Assembly (NCBI GenBank): GCA_947484275.1
Contig: CANKOY010000023.1
Coordinates: forward strand, 1-52,428
Reading direction: 5' to 3'
Source of the DNA: Planctomycetota bacterium
Lineage (GTDB): Bacteria > Planctomycetota > UBA1135 > GCA-002686595
DNA: 52,428 nucleotides
This document shows, in pieces, positions 8,005 to 16,317 of the stretch (its first letter is position 1; each line of letters begins with the position of its first letter). A program made the position numbers and the translations under genes. The notes under the pieces were generated by a model. That model searched no databases. It had not been told where the DNA came from and saw nothing but the letters and a program-made list of their open reading frames with translations.

Positions 8005-10038
8005 ATGATCCCGAAGCCCGAGCCCCCCTTCATCCTGCACCTGGGTCCAGACCCGACCGAGTCGGCATTGTTGTCTGCGGAACTCGCAGCCGAGTCGCTC
8101 CCTGCACGCGTCACCCACGCCTCCACGGAGTCGGAACTGCGCGCAGTTCTTGCAGCGAATCATGTCAGCGTCGTGGTTGCCGATCTTCCGCTGCCCTGGG
8201 CCGAAGCGACGCGCCAGTTGGCCGATCTGCAGCGCGCGCGGCCCGAGCTCTCGGTGGTCTTCCGCTCCGGTTCCACCGGGAGTCGCACCGTCGCCGAACC
8301 GATCCCGCAAACGGCCCGCGCCGTGCGCGAAGCGCTCGAACACCCTGGCGGTCTGCCAGCCTCGCAGAGCGAATTGGTGGAGCGCTTCGTGAGCAGCCAG
8401 GAGACGCTCCTGCGCCTCGGTCGGCGAGACCTCTGGGAGTTCGACGACGTGATCGCGGACATCGTACGCAGCGCGTCGGAATTGCTGGACGTCAAGCGCG
8501 TCAGCCTGTGGGAGTTGGACCCCGAGAGTTCCAAGCTGGTCTGCGACTTGGTCTACGATCGCGAGCGCGGCCTGCATCGCGCTGACGGCGAACTCGAGTT
8601 GGGGCCTCAGTACGTCGCGGCGCTGGAAGCTGCGACATTCGTGGCAGCTGACGACGCGCAGCACGATCCGCGCACCAGCGAGCTGACACCGGACTACCTG
8701 GGCAAGCACGGGATCACCTCGATGCTTGACGCCCCGGTGCGCCAGGAAGGCCACATCGTCGGCGTGCTGTGCCACGAACATATCGGTCCCGTCCGACGTT
8801 GGACGTTGCTGGAACAGTGCAATGCGGCGGCACTTGCCGACATTGTGGCCCGCGCCTTCGAAGTGCGCGCCCGCCGACGCCTCGAGCGCCGGCTGAGGGA
8901 ATCGGAAAAGTTCGAGGTGATCGGCCGCCTCGCGGGCCGCCTAGCCCACGACTTCAACAATCTGCTGACGGTGATCCTGGGCAACGCGCAACTGGGACTT
9001 CAGCGCCATCCCACTGAATCGGTGGAGCGCGAGGGACTGGAGCAAATCATCGGAGCCAGCGAGGTCGCCTCGGACCTCATCCGCCAGCTTCTGGCCTACT
9101 CGCGTCGCGAGGTGATCAAGCCCGAGATCGTCGACATTCACGGTCTGATGAAGTCGCTGCTGCCCATGCTGGAACGACTGGTGGGACTCGACGTACATGT
9201 GACCTGCGATCTTGGTATGGGCCCGATGTATGTGTTGATCGACCCGACCCAGTTCCAGCAGGTGGTGCTCAATCTCGCGGCGAACGCGCGCGAGGCGATG
9301 CCGGCGGGGGGAGCGCTCACGATCACAATGGCGAACGAGCCGGCGAACGCCGCAGCTCTGCGCCAGGGCAAAGGGATGCGGGTTCGACTGAGCGTCGTCG
9401 ACACCGGGCGCGGAATCGCGCCTGAGATCCTGCCGCACATTTTCGACTCGTTCTTCACCACCAAGGACAAGAACGTGGGCGCCGGTCTGGGTTTGGCGTC
9501 CGTGGCTGAAATCGTGCGGCGGGCGGGCGGCGACGTGTTGGTGAAGAGCCACGTGGGACGCGGCTCCACGTTCGAAATCCTGCTGCCCTCGCAGGCGACG
9601 TCCATGCTCGCGATCGAGCCTCCTGGGGGCGCGGCGCAATCCGAGCCGACCGTCCGGAAACCGGGTTCACTGACGATCATCCTCGTTGAACCAGACGTGA
9701 AGCTGCGGCGCGCCTGGACCTCGGACCTGACAGGAGGCGGATTCGGCGTGCTGGAGGCGAACGGGGTGGTCGAGGCCTTGGAGTGGTTGGCCCGTGGATC
9801 GCACGTCGACGCCGTGGTCAGCGGATTTCAGCTGCAGAGGATGGACGGCGTCGCCCTGATTCGCCACTTGCGCGATTTCATGCCGCAATTGCCGGCATTG
9901 CTCATTGCCGACGCTGCTCGCCGCGGCCAAATCGATCTGGCCGCACTGCGCGAGACAGGGCCGACGGAGCTGATTGCCGGTCCTCCCGCGCCGAGAGTAC
10001 TCGTGGAAGCCCTAGGACGATTGCACGCGCGCGTCTAA
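8005..10038 (+). CDS. Hybrid sensor histidine kinase with GAF domain and degenerate C-terminal receiver
   Basis: The 677-residue protein is cytosolic, without membrane segments. An N-terminal receiver-like domain (about 10-120, with VVVADLPLP keeping an Asp) is followed by a GAF domain (about 150-300) and a HisKA dimerisation helix with phospho-acceptor His315 in LAHDFNNLLTVI. The ATPase domain shows VVLNLAANAREAM, DTGRGIAPE and GAGLGLASV. The final domain from about 555 (TIILVEPDVKLRR) has receiver layout, but the phospho-acceptor site reads VVSGFQLQRMDG, with Gly in place of Asp. GAAAGG lies before the ATG at 8005. The frame is open further upstream inside rsmH. Its TAA stop is also the target duplication of the repeat element that follows. 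Confidence 0.88.
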   Translation: MIPKPEPPFILHLGPDPTESALLSAELAAESLPARVTHASTESELRAVLAANHVSVVVADLPLPWAEATRQLADLQRARPELSVVFRSGSTGSRTVAEPIPQTARAVREALEHPGGLPASQSELVERFVSSQETLLRLGRRDLWEFDDVIADIVRSASELLDVKRVSLWELDPESSKLVCDLVYDRERGLHRADGELELGPQYVAALEAATFVAADDAQHDPRTSELTPDYLGKHGITSMLDAPVRQEGHIVGVLCHEHIGPVRRWTLLEQCNAAALADIVARAFEVRARRRLERRLRESEKFEVIGRLAGRLAHDFNNLLTVILGNAQLGLQRHPTESVEREGLEQIIGASEVASDLIRQLLAYSRREVIKPEIVDIHGLMKSLLPMLERLVGLDVHVTCDLGMGPMYVLIDPTQFQQVVLNLAANAREAMPAGGALTITMANEPANAAALRQGKGMRVRLSVVDTGRGIAPEILPHIFDSFFTTKDKNVGAGLGLASVAEIVRRAGGDVLVKSHVGRGSTFEILLPSQATSMLAIEPPGGAAQSEPTVRKPGSLTIILVEPDVKLRRAWTSDLTGGGFGVLEANGVVEALEWLARGSHVDAVVSGFQLQRMDGVALIRHLRDFMPQLPALLIADAARRGQIDLAALRETGPTELIAGPPAPRVLVEALGRLHARV

Positions 10039-10200
10039 GGGCACGTCCTAATACCTGGCTGGCCGCTTGGGCGATTCCAGGCCGCCAGCCGCGAGGCGCA
10101 GCGACGACGCGTATTCGCCTGCAATACTCGGAGGAGCTGCAACGTCGCGATGGCGAGTCTGGAATTGGCCTAGCGGCCAGCCAGGTATTAGGACGTGCTC
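10039..10200. mobile_element. 162-bp MITE-like element, copy A (inverted relative to B and C)
   Basis: The element starts GGGCACGTCCTAAT and ends with the complement, ATTAGGACGTGCTC. The ends are imperfect inverted repeats of about 42 bp that meet a unique core of about 78 bp. It is flanked by TAA at 10036-10038 and 10201-10203, a 3-bp target duplication. The left TAA is the stop codon of the histidine kinase. The core is the reverse complement of copies B and C. There is no coding capacity. The next gene, a helicase, is convergent, with its stop 74 bases away. The 3-bp TNA duplication and G-rich ends resemble IS5-family (IS1031-type) insertion. Confidence 0.88.
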
Positions 10201-10274
10201 TAAGGGGCCGTTCACGGGGCTGCGATTTTCGCCCCGTGCCCCGTGCCCCGGCCGCGGATCTGCGAGAGCCAGTC

Positions 10275-12029
10275 TCAGGTCGGTTGGTCGCGCCTCACGA
10301 TCACGCGCCGACCGCGGAGCTTCGTGCCGCGCAGGGCCTGAATGATCCGATCGGCGTGTTCGGTTGCGACTTCCACCAGTGAGAAGCGGTCGGCGATCTC
10401 GATCGCGCCGATGGAAGCGTTGGTCAAGCCGGTTTCGTTCGTGATCGCGCCGACGAGATCCCCTGGCCGCAGGGACTCGAAGCGTCCAGCGCCGACGAAG
10501 ATGCGCACGCTGTCATGGCGGTTGCCGCGGTCGCGGGGCGGAGGCGGGCGAGGTCCACGCTCTTGCCCGCGCTGCTCGAATCCCCAGGAAGGGCGCTCCG
10601 GCGGCGGCCCCCGTCGCTGCGCATCACGGGGCTCGACGACGATGTCCTTCTCGTCGGCCTGGGCCTTGCCCTCGGCGCGACTGGACTCGTGTGCAAGCTT
10701 CACCGCGGCCGCGGCGACGTCCATCGGATCGAGCTCGCTGGCGAGCTCGTTGACCAGATCGCGGTAGACCGTCAACTCTCCGGCAAGGATCGTCTCCTTC
10801 AAGGACGCGCGCGTCAGTTCCAGGCGACGATGACGCAGGTCGGCCACCGTCGGGATCGTTGCGGGGGTGATCTTCTGACCCGTGGCCTGCTGAATGTTGC
10901 GCAGCAGCCGGTGCTCGCGCGGTTCCACGAAGGTGATCGCCACGCCATCACGTCCGGCGCGACCGGTGCGGCCGATGCGGTGCACGTAGGCGTCCGGTTC
11001 CGTCGGCACGTCGTAGTTGACCACGTGCGAAACGTGCTCGATGTCCAAACCACGCGCTGCGACGTCGGTGGCGATCAAGAGATCGGCCGCGCCTGAGCGG
11101 AAGCGCTGCATCACGCGGTCGCGCTGTTCTTGCGCGAATCCGCCGTGCAACGCCTCGGCGCGATAGCCGCGCGCGTTCATGGCGTCGCTCAGTTGATCCA
11201 CCTCCAAACGCGTGCGGCAGAAAACGATCGCTGAAGTTGGCGTTTCCATGTCGAGCACGCGGCCAAGGGCCGTGGGCTTGTGAACGCGCGGAACGACGTA
11301 GGCCACCTGGCGCACTCGCGGCAATTCGCCGGCGGGGGTGCGCTCGCGGGCCACCGCAATACGCAGCGCATCGTGCAAATGCCGCTCGCCGATGGCGAGA
11401 ATGCGCGGTGCCAGGGTGGCCGAGAACAGCGCGGTCTGGCGCTGAGGACTGGCGTGCGAGAGGATTTTGTCGAGATCCTCCGCAAAACCCATGTCGAGCA
11501 TTTCGTCGGCTTCGTCGAGCACGAGCATCGTCAGTTCATCGAGGATCATCGTGCCGCGTTCCAAGTGATCCACTGCACGGCCCGGCGTCGCCACGACGAT
11601 CTCGACTCCGCGTTCCAGAGAGCGCAACTGCTGGCGGAAGGACTGGCCGCCGTAGATCGGCAGCACTGTGGCGCCCTTCGCCTTGCCGTAGCGATGGACG
11701 GCCTCGGAAACTTGCATCGCCAATTCGCGCGTCGGCACGAGCACCAGTGCCCGCGGCCGATTCGGCTTGGGGTTGCCATCGACGCAGCGCTGGATCATCG
11801 GCAGGGCGAAGGCCGCGGTCTTTCCGGTCCCCGTGGCCGCTTGCCCCAAGAGGTCGCGACCGGCGATCAACGGGGGAATGGCCTCGCGCTGAATCGGGGT
11901 CGGCTCCTCGTAGCCGAGACTGGCAAGGGCACTCAGGAGTTCGGGGGCGATCCCCAGGCCCGCGAAGCCGCTGACCTGGTCGTCTTTCGCTTCGGGCAGT
12001 GTTTCGGACATCGAATCGGTGAGAGGCAT
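10275..12029 (-). CDS. DEAD-box ATP-dependent RNA helicase with DbpA-type RNA-binding domain
   Basis: The 584-residue enzyme unwinds RNA using ATP. It has the Q motif (LASLGYEEPTPIQREAIP), Walker A AATGTGKT, PTRELA, DEAD in VLDEADEMLDMGF, SAT in LFSATLAP, ARGLDIEHV, and HRIGRTGRAGR. A linker rich in Arg, Pro and Gly (around PPPPRDRGNRHD) leads to a C-terminal DbpA/CsdA RNA-binding fold (RIFVGAGRFESLRPGDLVG). This layout matches CsdA/DeaD-type helicases that help ribosome assembly, often in the cold. I start at the ATG at 12029 (MPLTDSMSETLP); an internal ATG at 12011 is possible, and the frame is open upstream to 12104. It is monocistronic and divergent from the ABM gene. Confidence 0.9.
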   Translation of the reverse strand: MPLTDSMSETLPEAKDDQVSGFAGLGIAPELLSALASLGYEEPTPIQREAIPPLIAGRDLLGQAATGTGKTAAFALPMIQRCVDGNPKPNRPRALVLVPTRELAMQVSEAVHRYGKAKGATVLPIYGGQSFRQQLRSLERGVEIVVATPGRAVDHLERGTMILDELTMLVLDEADEMLDMGFAEDLDKILSHASPQRQTALFSATLAPRILAIGERHLHDALRIAVARERTPAGELPRVRQVAYVVPRVHKPTALGRVLDMETPTSAIVFCRTRLEVDQLSDAMNARGYRAEALHGGFAQEQRDRVMQRFRSGAADLLIATDVAARGLDIEHVSHVVNYDVPTEPDAYVHRIGRTGRAGRDGVAITFVEPREHRLLRNIQQATGQKITPATIPTVADLRHRRLELTRASLKETILAGELTVYRDLVNELASELDPMDVAAAAVKLAHESSRAEGKAQADEKDIVVEPRDAQRRGPPPERPSWGFEQRGQERGPRPPPPRDRGNRHDSVRIFVGAGRFESLRPGDLVGAITNETGLTNASIGAIEIADRFSLVEVATEHADRIIQALRGTKLRGRRVIVRRDQPT

Positions 12030-12348
12030 GGTTTCTGTTCGTGTGGGCTGCGGAGGACCGCGCAGTATCGCACACCGGCCCCCGCCCGCGGTGATCGTTC
12101 TCAACTCTCAGCCCCAGGGCCGCCTCAATGGGGCCGAAACTGTCGCTTTGGAGCTGCTTCGGCGCGCTGAGTGGCCGAGCGCCGGGCCCAGGACCGTGGA
12201 ATCGCCGACCGCCGGCTCGCCAAGGCCCCAGGAAAACTACCTGCCGCAACGGAGCCACCTTCGGTGATACTGCGCCGCGCCACCTGTCTCGCCGTGCCCC
12301 GCCCGCCCCCGCGGTGGGAGCTTCTCAATGGACCGCTGGGAGATCCCC
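12030..12348. other. Divergent intergenic region between helicase and ABM gene
   Basis: These 319 bases separate two outward-pointing genes and must hold both promoters. The open frames across it overlap and have biased composition, and I assign none as a gene. I see no clear hairpin, operator or promoter consensus. A long leader for the helicase, as in cold-shock helicases, is possible but not shown. Confidence 0.35.
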
Positions 12349-12705
12349 ATGAACGAATCGATCTACTTCCTGCTTGAACTCAACATCCGGCCGCGCGAGA
12401 TCGAGGCCTTCCGCGACCTGATGAAGTCCATGGTGGAGTCCGCGCGGGGCGAGTCCGACACGCTGAGCTATGACTGGACGCTGTCGGAGGACAGCAAGAC
12501 ATGCCACGTCTTCGAGCGCTACGCCGACAACGCCGCGCTGATGATTCACGCACGCACGTTCCAGGCCAAGTTCGCCGAGCGTTTCCTGGCGCTCGCCAAG
12601 CCCGTGCGCGTCGTGGTGCACGGAAAGCCGACGGCCCAGGTGCGCGACGCCCTAGCGGCCTTCTCGCCGACGTACATGTCGCCTCTGGGCGGCTTTCACC
12701 GCTAA
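12349..12705 (+). CDS. ABM-fold (antibiotic biosynthesis monooxygenase-like) protein
   Basis: The 118-residue product has the ferredoxin-like alpha/beta pattern of small YgiN-type quinol monooxygenases: a first strand (IYFLLELNIRP), helix (EIEAFRDLMKSMVES), SDTLSYDWTLSED, the KTCHVFERYADNAALMIH segment with a central His, and a final VRVVVHGKP strand. Members act as cofactor-free oxygenases or as small dimeric binding proteins, so substrate is unknown. The ATG at 12349 has TGGGAG seven bases upstream; an ATG at 12328 would add seven residues without a site. Its TAA stop at 12703 is the exact target of repeat copy B. Confidence 0.75.
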   Translation: MNESIYFLLELNIRPREIEAFRDLMKSMVESARGESDTLSYDWTLSEDSKTCHVFERYADNAALMIHARTFQAKFAERFLALAKPVRVVVHGKPTAQVRDALAAFSPTYMSPLGGFHR

Positions 12706-12867
12706 GAGCACGTCCCAAAACCTGGCTGGCCGCTAGGCCAATTCCAGGCTCGCCATCGCGACGTTGCAGCTCCTCCGAGTATTGCAGGCGAATACGCGTC
12801 GTCGCTGCGCCTCGCGGCTGGCGGCCTGGAATCGCCCAAGCGGCCAGCCAGGTATTAGGACGTGCTC
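12706..12867. mobile_element. 162-bp MITE-like element, copy B
   Basis: It starts GAGCACGTCCCAAAAC and ends TATTAGGACGTGCTC, with inverted ends of about 42 bp and the same core and orientation as copy C. TAA at 12703-12705 and 12868-12870 forms the target duplication, and the left TAA is the stop codon of the ABM gene. The next gene (ACT domain) is convergent, with its stop 22 bases beyond the element. The left end carries a few substitutions relative to copy C, so it has started to decay or is an older copy. Confidence 0.9.
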
Positions 12868-12889
12868 TAAGCGTTTGCGACCCTTGGAA

Positions 12890-13291
12890 TCAGCGAGCGG
12901 GCAGCGCACCCTGCACGCGATGTCCGAGGCCTTCTAGGGCCGCGCGCGCGGTTTCAAACTGTTCCGCAGAGATCAAGAACCAGTCCGTGTCGTAGGTCGC
13001 GATCGTGAACACCGACACGCCAACCGCGGCCAGGGCCGTGCACAGGCTGGCCATGATCCCGACCGAGGTCAGGGGCACGCTGCCTTCGATTCCCAGTGCA
13101 AGTTTGTCGCGGACCTGCAGCAAGTCAGCGGGCACGTTGGTCTGGGCGCAGACGATCGATAGCTCGGCGGCCGTGCGCGTGACGCTGACGAATCCGCCCC
13201 GCGCCCAGTGAGGCACGGGCGAAGCAGCGTCCAGGCGCGCGATGGCCAGGCGCTCGCCGTGGACCGCGAAGGTAAACCGGGGACTCTCCAC
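12890..13291 (-). CDS. CASTOR-type ACT domain protein
   Basis: The 133-residue product carries two ACT-like halves. The first has GERLAIARLDAASPVPHWA, then FVSVTRTAAELSIVC; the second has LTSVGIMASLCTALA, then VFTIATYDTDWFLI. The VTRTxxELSIV and STYDTD-like blocks are typical of small CASTOR/ACT_7 family amino-acid-sensing proteins; the ligand is unknown. No ATG is available: I choose the GTG at 13291 because homologues start just before the RLAIxRLD strand. A TTG at 13360 would add 23 residues of unlikely composition. It lies tail-to-tail with the ABM gene across repeat copy B. Confidence 0.75.
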   Translation of the reverse strand: MESPRFTFAVHGERLAIARLDAASPVPHWARGGFVSVTRTAAELSIVCAQTNVPADLLQVRDKLALGIEGSVPLTSVGIMASLCTALAAVGVSVFTIATYDTDWFLISAEQFETARAALEGLGHRVQGALPAR

Positions 13292-13416
13292 GGCGTCGGA
13301 GCATAGGCGCCGCGGCAGCGAACCGGTCCTTTCGCCCGTCAATTCGCGGCCGGGCCTCAAGTTCGCCCCGCGCGGATCACGACTTCACGGGCTCGGACCT
13401 CCCCGTCCGATCCCCC

Positions 13417-14034
13417 TTGTCGCGCCCCATCTGTTTCATAGCCGCGCTGTGCGCGCTGGCTTCGATGCTGTGGTCCATTCGGCCCACGTCCGACCTTCGG
13501 GCGGGGAGCGCTGTTCGATTGGATCTCGCGGGGCTGGTGGACGGATCGGAAATCGGCCTCGAGGGCCGTGTGCTCTCCACCCGCGTGGAACTGGATGCCC
13601 TTGGACGTCCGTACACGCGCGCAACTCTTGCAGTGACCCGCGATCTCATCGGTGACTCGCGCGGTCCCTTCGATGTCCTGATTCCTGGGGGCGTGTTGCC
13701 CACTGGCACGGGTCTCTTGCTGCCGGGGATGCCAGCGCTGCATCCCGGCGAGGAGGTCTTCCTGTTCCTCACCGAAGCCAGTGCGACGGGCGTGCGCGTG
13801 CCTGTGGGTCTGGCCCAGGGAAAATTCAGGATCGAGCGCGACGCCAACGGTGGCCGCACGCTGGTGCGCGATGGCGCCGAACTCCTGCTGCTCGACAGCC
13901 TCAGTCTGCAGCGCACAAGTGTCGGGCTTGCCGCGGTCTACGACTACGCCGCGTTCATGGCCGAGGTCCAGGCGCTCGCGGCGCGGCGACGCTCGTTGGC
14001 GGTTCCACCTGCGGTGCAGACCGAGGTCAAGTAG
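13417..14034 (+). CDS. Secreted hypothetical protein paired with the matrixin gene
   Basis: The 205-residue protein begins with a hydrophobic signal segment (ICFIAALCALASMLW) and is otherwise soluble and beta-rich, with LEGRVLSTRVELD, RATLAVTRDLIG and EEVFLFLTEAS. I do not recognise a named family. The start is a TTG at 13417; no ATG is available before the signal peptide, and an internal ATG at 13465 would remove most of it. The stop lies one base before the TTG of the metalloprotease gene, so the two are almost surely co-transcribed and translationally linked. A role as a secreted partner or chaperone of the protease is a guess from that coupling. Confidence 0.7.
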   Translation: MSRPICFIAALCALASMLWSIRPTSDLRAGSAVRLDLAGLVDGSEIGLEGRVLSTRVELDALGRPYTRATLAVTRDLIGDSRGPFDVLIPGGVLPTGTGLLLPGMPALHPGEEVFLFLTEASATGVRVPVGLAQGKFRIERDANGGRTLVRDGAELLLLDSLSLQRTSVGLAAVYDYAAFMAEVQALAARRRSLAVPPAVQTEVK

Positions 14035-14035
14035 C

Positions 14036-16237
14036 TTGCGCGGCGTTTCGCTTTCGGTCGCGCTCGTGGCCGCCGCGCTGTTCGCTGGCGCGCTGTCCGC
14101 GCACGTGCGCCTGATCAATTCCGGCAATGGCCGACCCCTGTACTGGTCGAACCCGGCGAACATCGGGATCACGATCTCGTCGCAGGGCTCGGACAACCTC
14201 CCCGACCAAAGCGATCTGTGGGCGATGCGCGGATCGATCGCGTCGTGGAATCGCGCCACGGGAACCAGCGCGCAGCTGGTGGAGGACACAGCTGCTGCCT
14301 CGCAGGCGCGCACCGATTGGGCCGCCGATGATTTGCACCTGATGATGTTCGATGAGACCAATTCCTCCGGGTATTTACCCCCCGGGTCGGGAATCGTCGC
14401 CGTGACGCCGGTGTGGTTCGTTTCCGGCGGACGAATCATCGACGCCGACGTGTTGTTCAACGGCCGCACGTTCAGTTTCACCACTAGCGGTCAGTCCGGG
14501 TCATTCGATGTGGAGGACGTTGCGACCCACGAACTCGGACACTTGCTGGGTCTCGACCACTCAGGCTGTGTGGGTGCGAGCTTGTACCCGTATGTCTCGC
14601 CGGGGATGACGTTGCACCGTTCGATTTCCAGTGACGACGAGCATGGCCTGCGCGACGCCTACCCGTCGGGTTCCCGAGCTTCGATCTCTGGCACCGTGCG
14701 GCGGGCGAGTGGCAATTCTCCGCTGGCCGGGGCCTACGTTGTCGTGCGCTCCAGCGCGGGGCGAACCGTTGCGTCGGCCCTGACCGCAAGCACCGGGACG
14801 TTTCAGATCAACGGACTCGCGAGCGACACCTACGTACTCTATGCGACTCCCCTGGACTTCCCGGTCTCGAGCGCGAACCTGACCGCCGGAAGAACCGTTC
14901 AGGTGGATTTTCAATCGACGGTCCATGGTGCCGTCGCTGTGCTCCAGGGACAGCAAGTTGCCGTGGGCGACGTGGTCGTGGACGCGGACACGAGCTTCAG
15001 CCTGGGTCGCAACTTCGATCCACTGCCCCTGCAAGCCGTCATCGATCGCACACGGGTACTGTCGCTGCACGGCGTTGATCTGTGGCCGGGTTCGACATTG
15101 GAGGCCGGCGATCCGGCCGTGCAGGTGGGCGTGCTTTCCTGGCAGGGAAATCAGGTCCTCTTCGACGTCAGCGTTCCCTCCGGAGCCGCAGCGGGTCACG
15201 TCGACCTGATCGCCACGTCTCCATTCGGCGAACGCAGCATTCTCTGCGGCGCGCTGGAACTTGTTCCCGTGGCTCCGAGCATCACGGCCGTGACTCCGGC
15301 CGAGGCGAACATCGGCGGCGGGGAATTGTTGACGATTACCGGGCGCCATTTTTCCCCAGGCCTGCGGCTGGTGCTCGGGGATCGCGTGTACACCGACGGC
15401 GTCGTCGGCGGCTGCAGCGTGATCGACTCAAACACCGTGCAACTGACTTGTGCGCCCACCGCTGGTGGGACCTATGACGTGGTGGCGATCGACGTCACGG
15501 GCGTCGAAGGCCGACTCGCGAGCGGATTCCAGTTCGTGGCCCAGCCCTCGATCCAGAGCCTGTTCCCTCCGGCCGGAGCTGCGGCGGGCGGCACGCTCGT
15601 GACGATCGTCGGCAATGGATTCGTGTCAGGTTCCAGCGTCAGCATCGACGGGATCTCCCAGAGCGACGCCACGGTGGTGGATACGAGCCGCCTGCACTTC
15701 ACCACCGAACCCGGTGTGCTCGGCGGCCCGTTCTTGGTGGAGATCCTCAACCCCGGCGGAGCCATCGCTACTGCCGCGTTCAGTTACGTCGCCCAAGCCG
15801 ACCCGAATTTGACCGCGGTCGATCCCGCGGAATCCGGCACCCAGGGCGCCGTGCCCGTGACGCTGCACGGCAGCGGATTCAATCCCACCAGCGTGGTCAC
15901 GTTTGGCGCTGACCCGAACGACGGAACCGGTGGGTCAATTTGCTCCTCCGTGAACTTCATCGATGCACAGACCCTGGAGGTGATCGTGCCCGCCCACGCC
16001 AGCGGCGTGGTGTCGATCCTGGTCAGCGATCCTTCCTCCGGGCAGGCGACGGTCCTCCCCGCAGCTTTTACCTACAGGAGCAGCGGCGGCGGCGGCGGAT
16101 GCGCCGCGGTTCGTGGAATCGAGCCCCCGAGGGCGCGAACGCTGCTCGAGGGAACTTGGTGGATGTTGGCGGCACTCGTCGGCGCGCACGTCCTGACGCG
16201 CAGCCGCGTGCAGCCCCGGATCGCGACTCAGAAATAG
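14036..16237 (+). CDS. Secreted matrixin-type zinc metalloprotease with IPT/TIG domains and C-terminal sorting tail
   Basis: The 733-residue protein has a signal segment (VALVAAALFAGALSAH) and a metalloprotease domain with the zinc motif HELGHLLGLDH at 165-175, Glu166 being catalytic. A CarboxypepD_reg-like domain follows at about 212-290. Three IPT/TIG immunoglobulin-like repeats occupy about 412-500, 502-585 and 588-683. The tail has SGGGGGC at about 684-690, a 17-residue hydrophobic stretch (LEGTWWMLAALVGAHVL) and a basic end, like Cys-containing CTERM sorting signals. The start is TTG at 14036, one base after the preceding stop, with GAGG upstream; the frame is open far upstream, but only this start gives a signal peptide. 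A proline-rich prodomain is not visible. Confidence 0.8.
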   Translation: MRGVSLSVALVAAALFAGALSAHVRLINSGNGRPLYWSNPANIGITISSQGSDNLPDQSDLWAMRGSIASWNRATGTSAQLVEDTAAASQARTDWAADDLHLMMFDETNSSGYLPPGSGIVAVTPVWFVSGGRIIDADVLFNGRTFSFTTSGQSGSFDVEDVATHELGHLLGLDHSGCVGASLYPYVSPGMTLHRSISSDDEHGLRDAYPSGSRASISGTVRRASGNSPLAGAYVVVRSSAGRTVASALTASTGTFQINGLASDTYVLYATPLDFPVSSANLTAGRTVQVDFQSTVHGAVAVLQGQQVAVGDVVVDADTSFSLGRNFDPLPLQAVIDRTRVLSLHGVDLWPGSTLEAGDPAVQVGVLSWQGNQVLFDVSVPSGAAAGHVDLIATSPFGERSILCGALELVPVAPSITAVTPAEANIGGGELLTITGRHFSPGLRLVLGDRVYTDGVVGGCSVIDSNTVQLTCAPTAGGTYDVVAIDVTGVEGRLASGFQFVAQPSIQSLFPPAGAAAGGTLVTIVGNGFVSGSSVSIDGISQSDATVVDTSRLHFTTEPGVLGGPFLVEILNPGGAIATAAFSYVAQADPNLTAVDPAESGTQGAVPVTLHGSGFNPTSVVTFGADPNDGTGGSICSSVNFIDAQTLEVIVPAHASGVVSILVSDPSSGQATVLPAAFTYRSSGGGGGCAAVRGIEPPRARTLLEGTWWMLAALVGAHVLTRSRVQPRIATQK

Positions 16238-16248
16238 CGGGGGGAGTC

Positions 16249-16303
16249 ACTGCCCCAGGGCCAGCGATCTCGCCTGGGCCAAGGAACGCTGGCCCAGGGC
16301 AGT
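16249..16303. other. Long imperfect stem-loop between protease and exonuclease genes
   Basis: The arms 16249-16266 (ACTGCCCCAGGGCCAGCG) and 16287-16303 (CGCTGGCCCAGGGCAGT) pair over about 16 bp with one bulge around a 20-base loop. It ends 14 bases before the exonuclease ATG. No T-run follows, so it is not a classic intrinsic terminator, though it may stop or pause transcription or hide the downstream ribosome binding site. Confidence 0.5.
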
Positions 16304-16317
16304 ATCATCTGCGGCCC

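Noticed and set aside
12890..13360. Longer TTG start for the ACT gene
   Set aside because: The extra 23 residues are Arg/Gly/Leu-rich, unlike the family N-terminus, and no ribosome binding site precedes the TTG.
14561..15349. 262-codon minus frame opposite the metalloprotease
   Set aside because: Antisense shadow; the plus strand holds the HELGH motif and IPT repeats.
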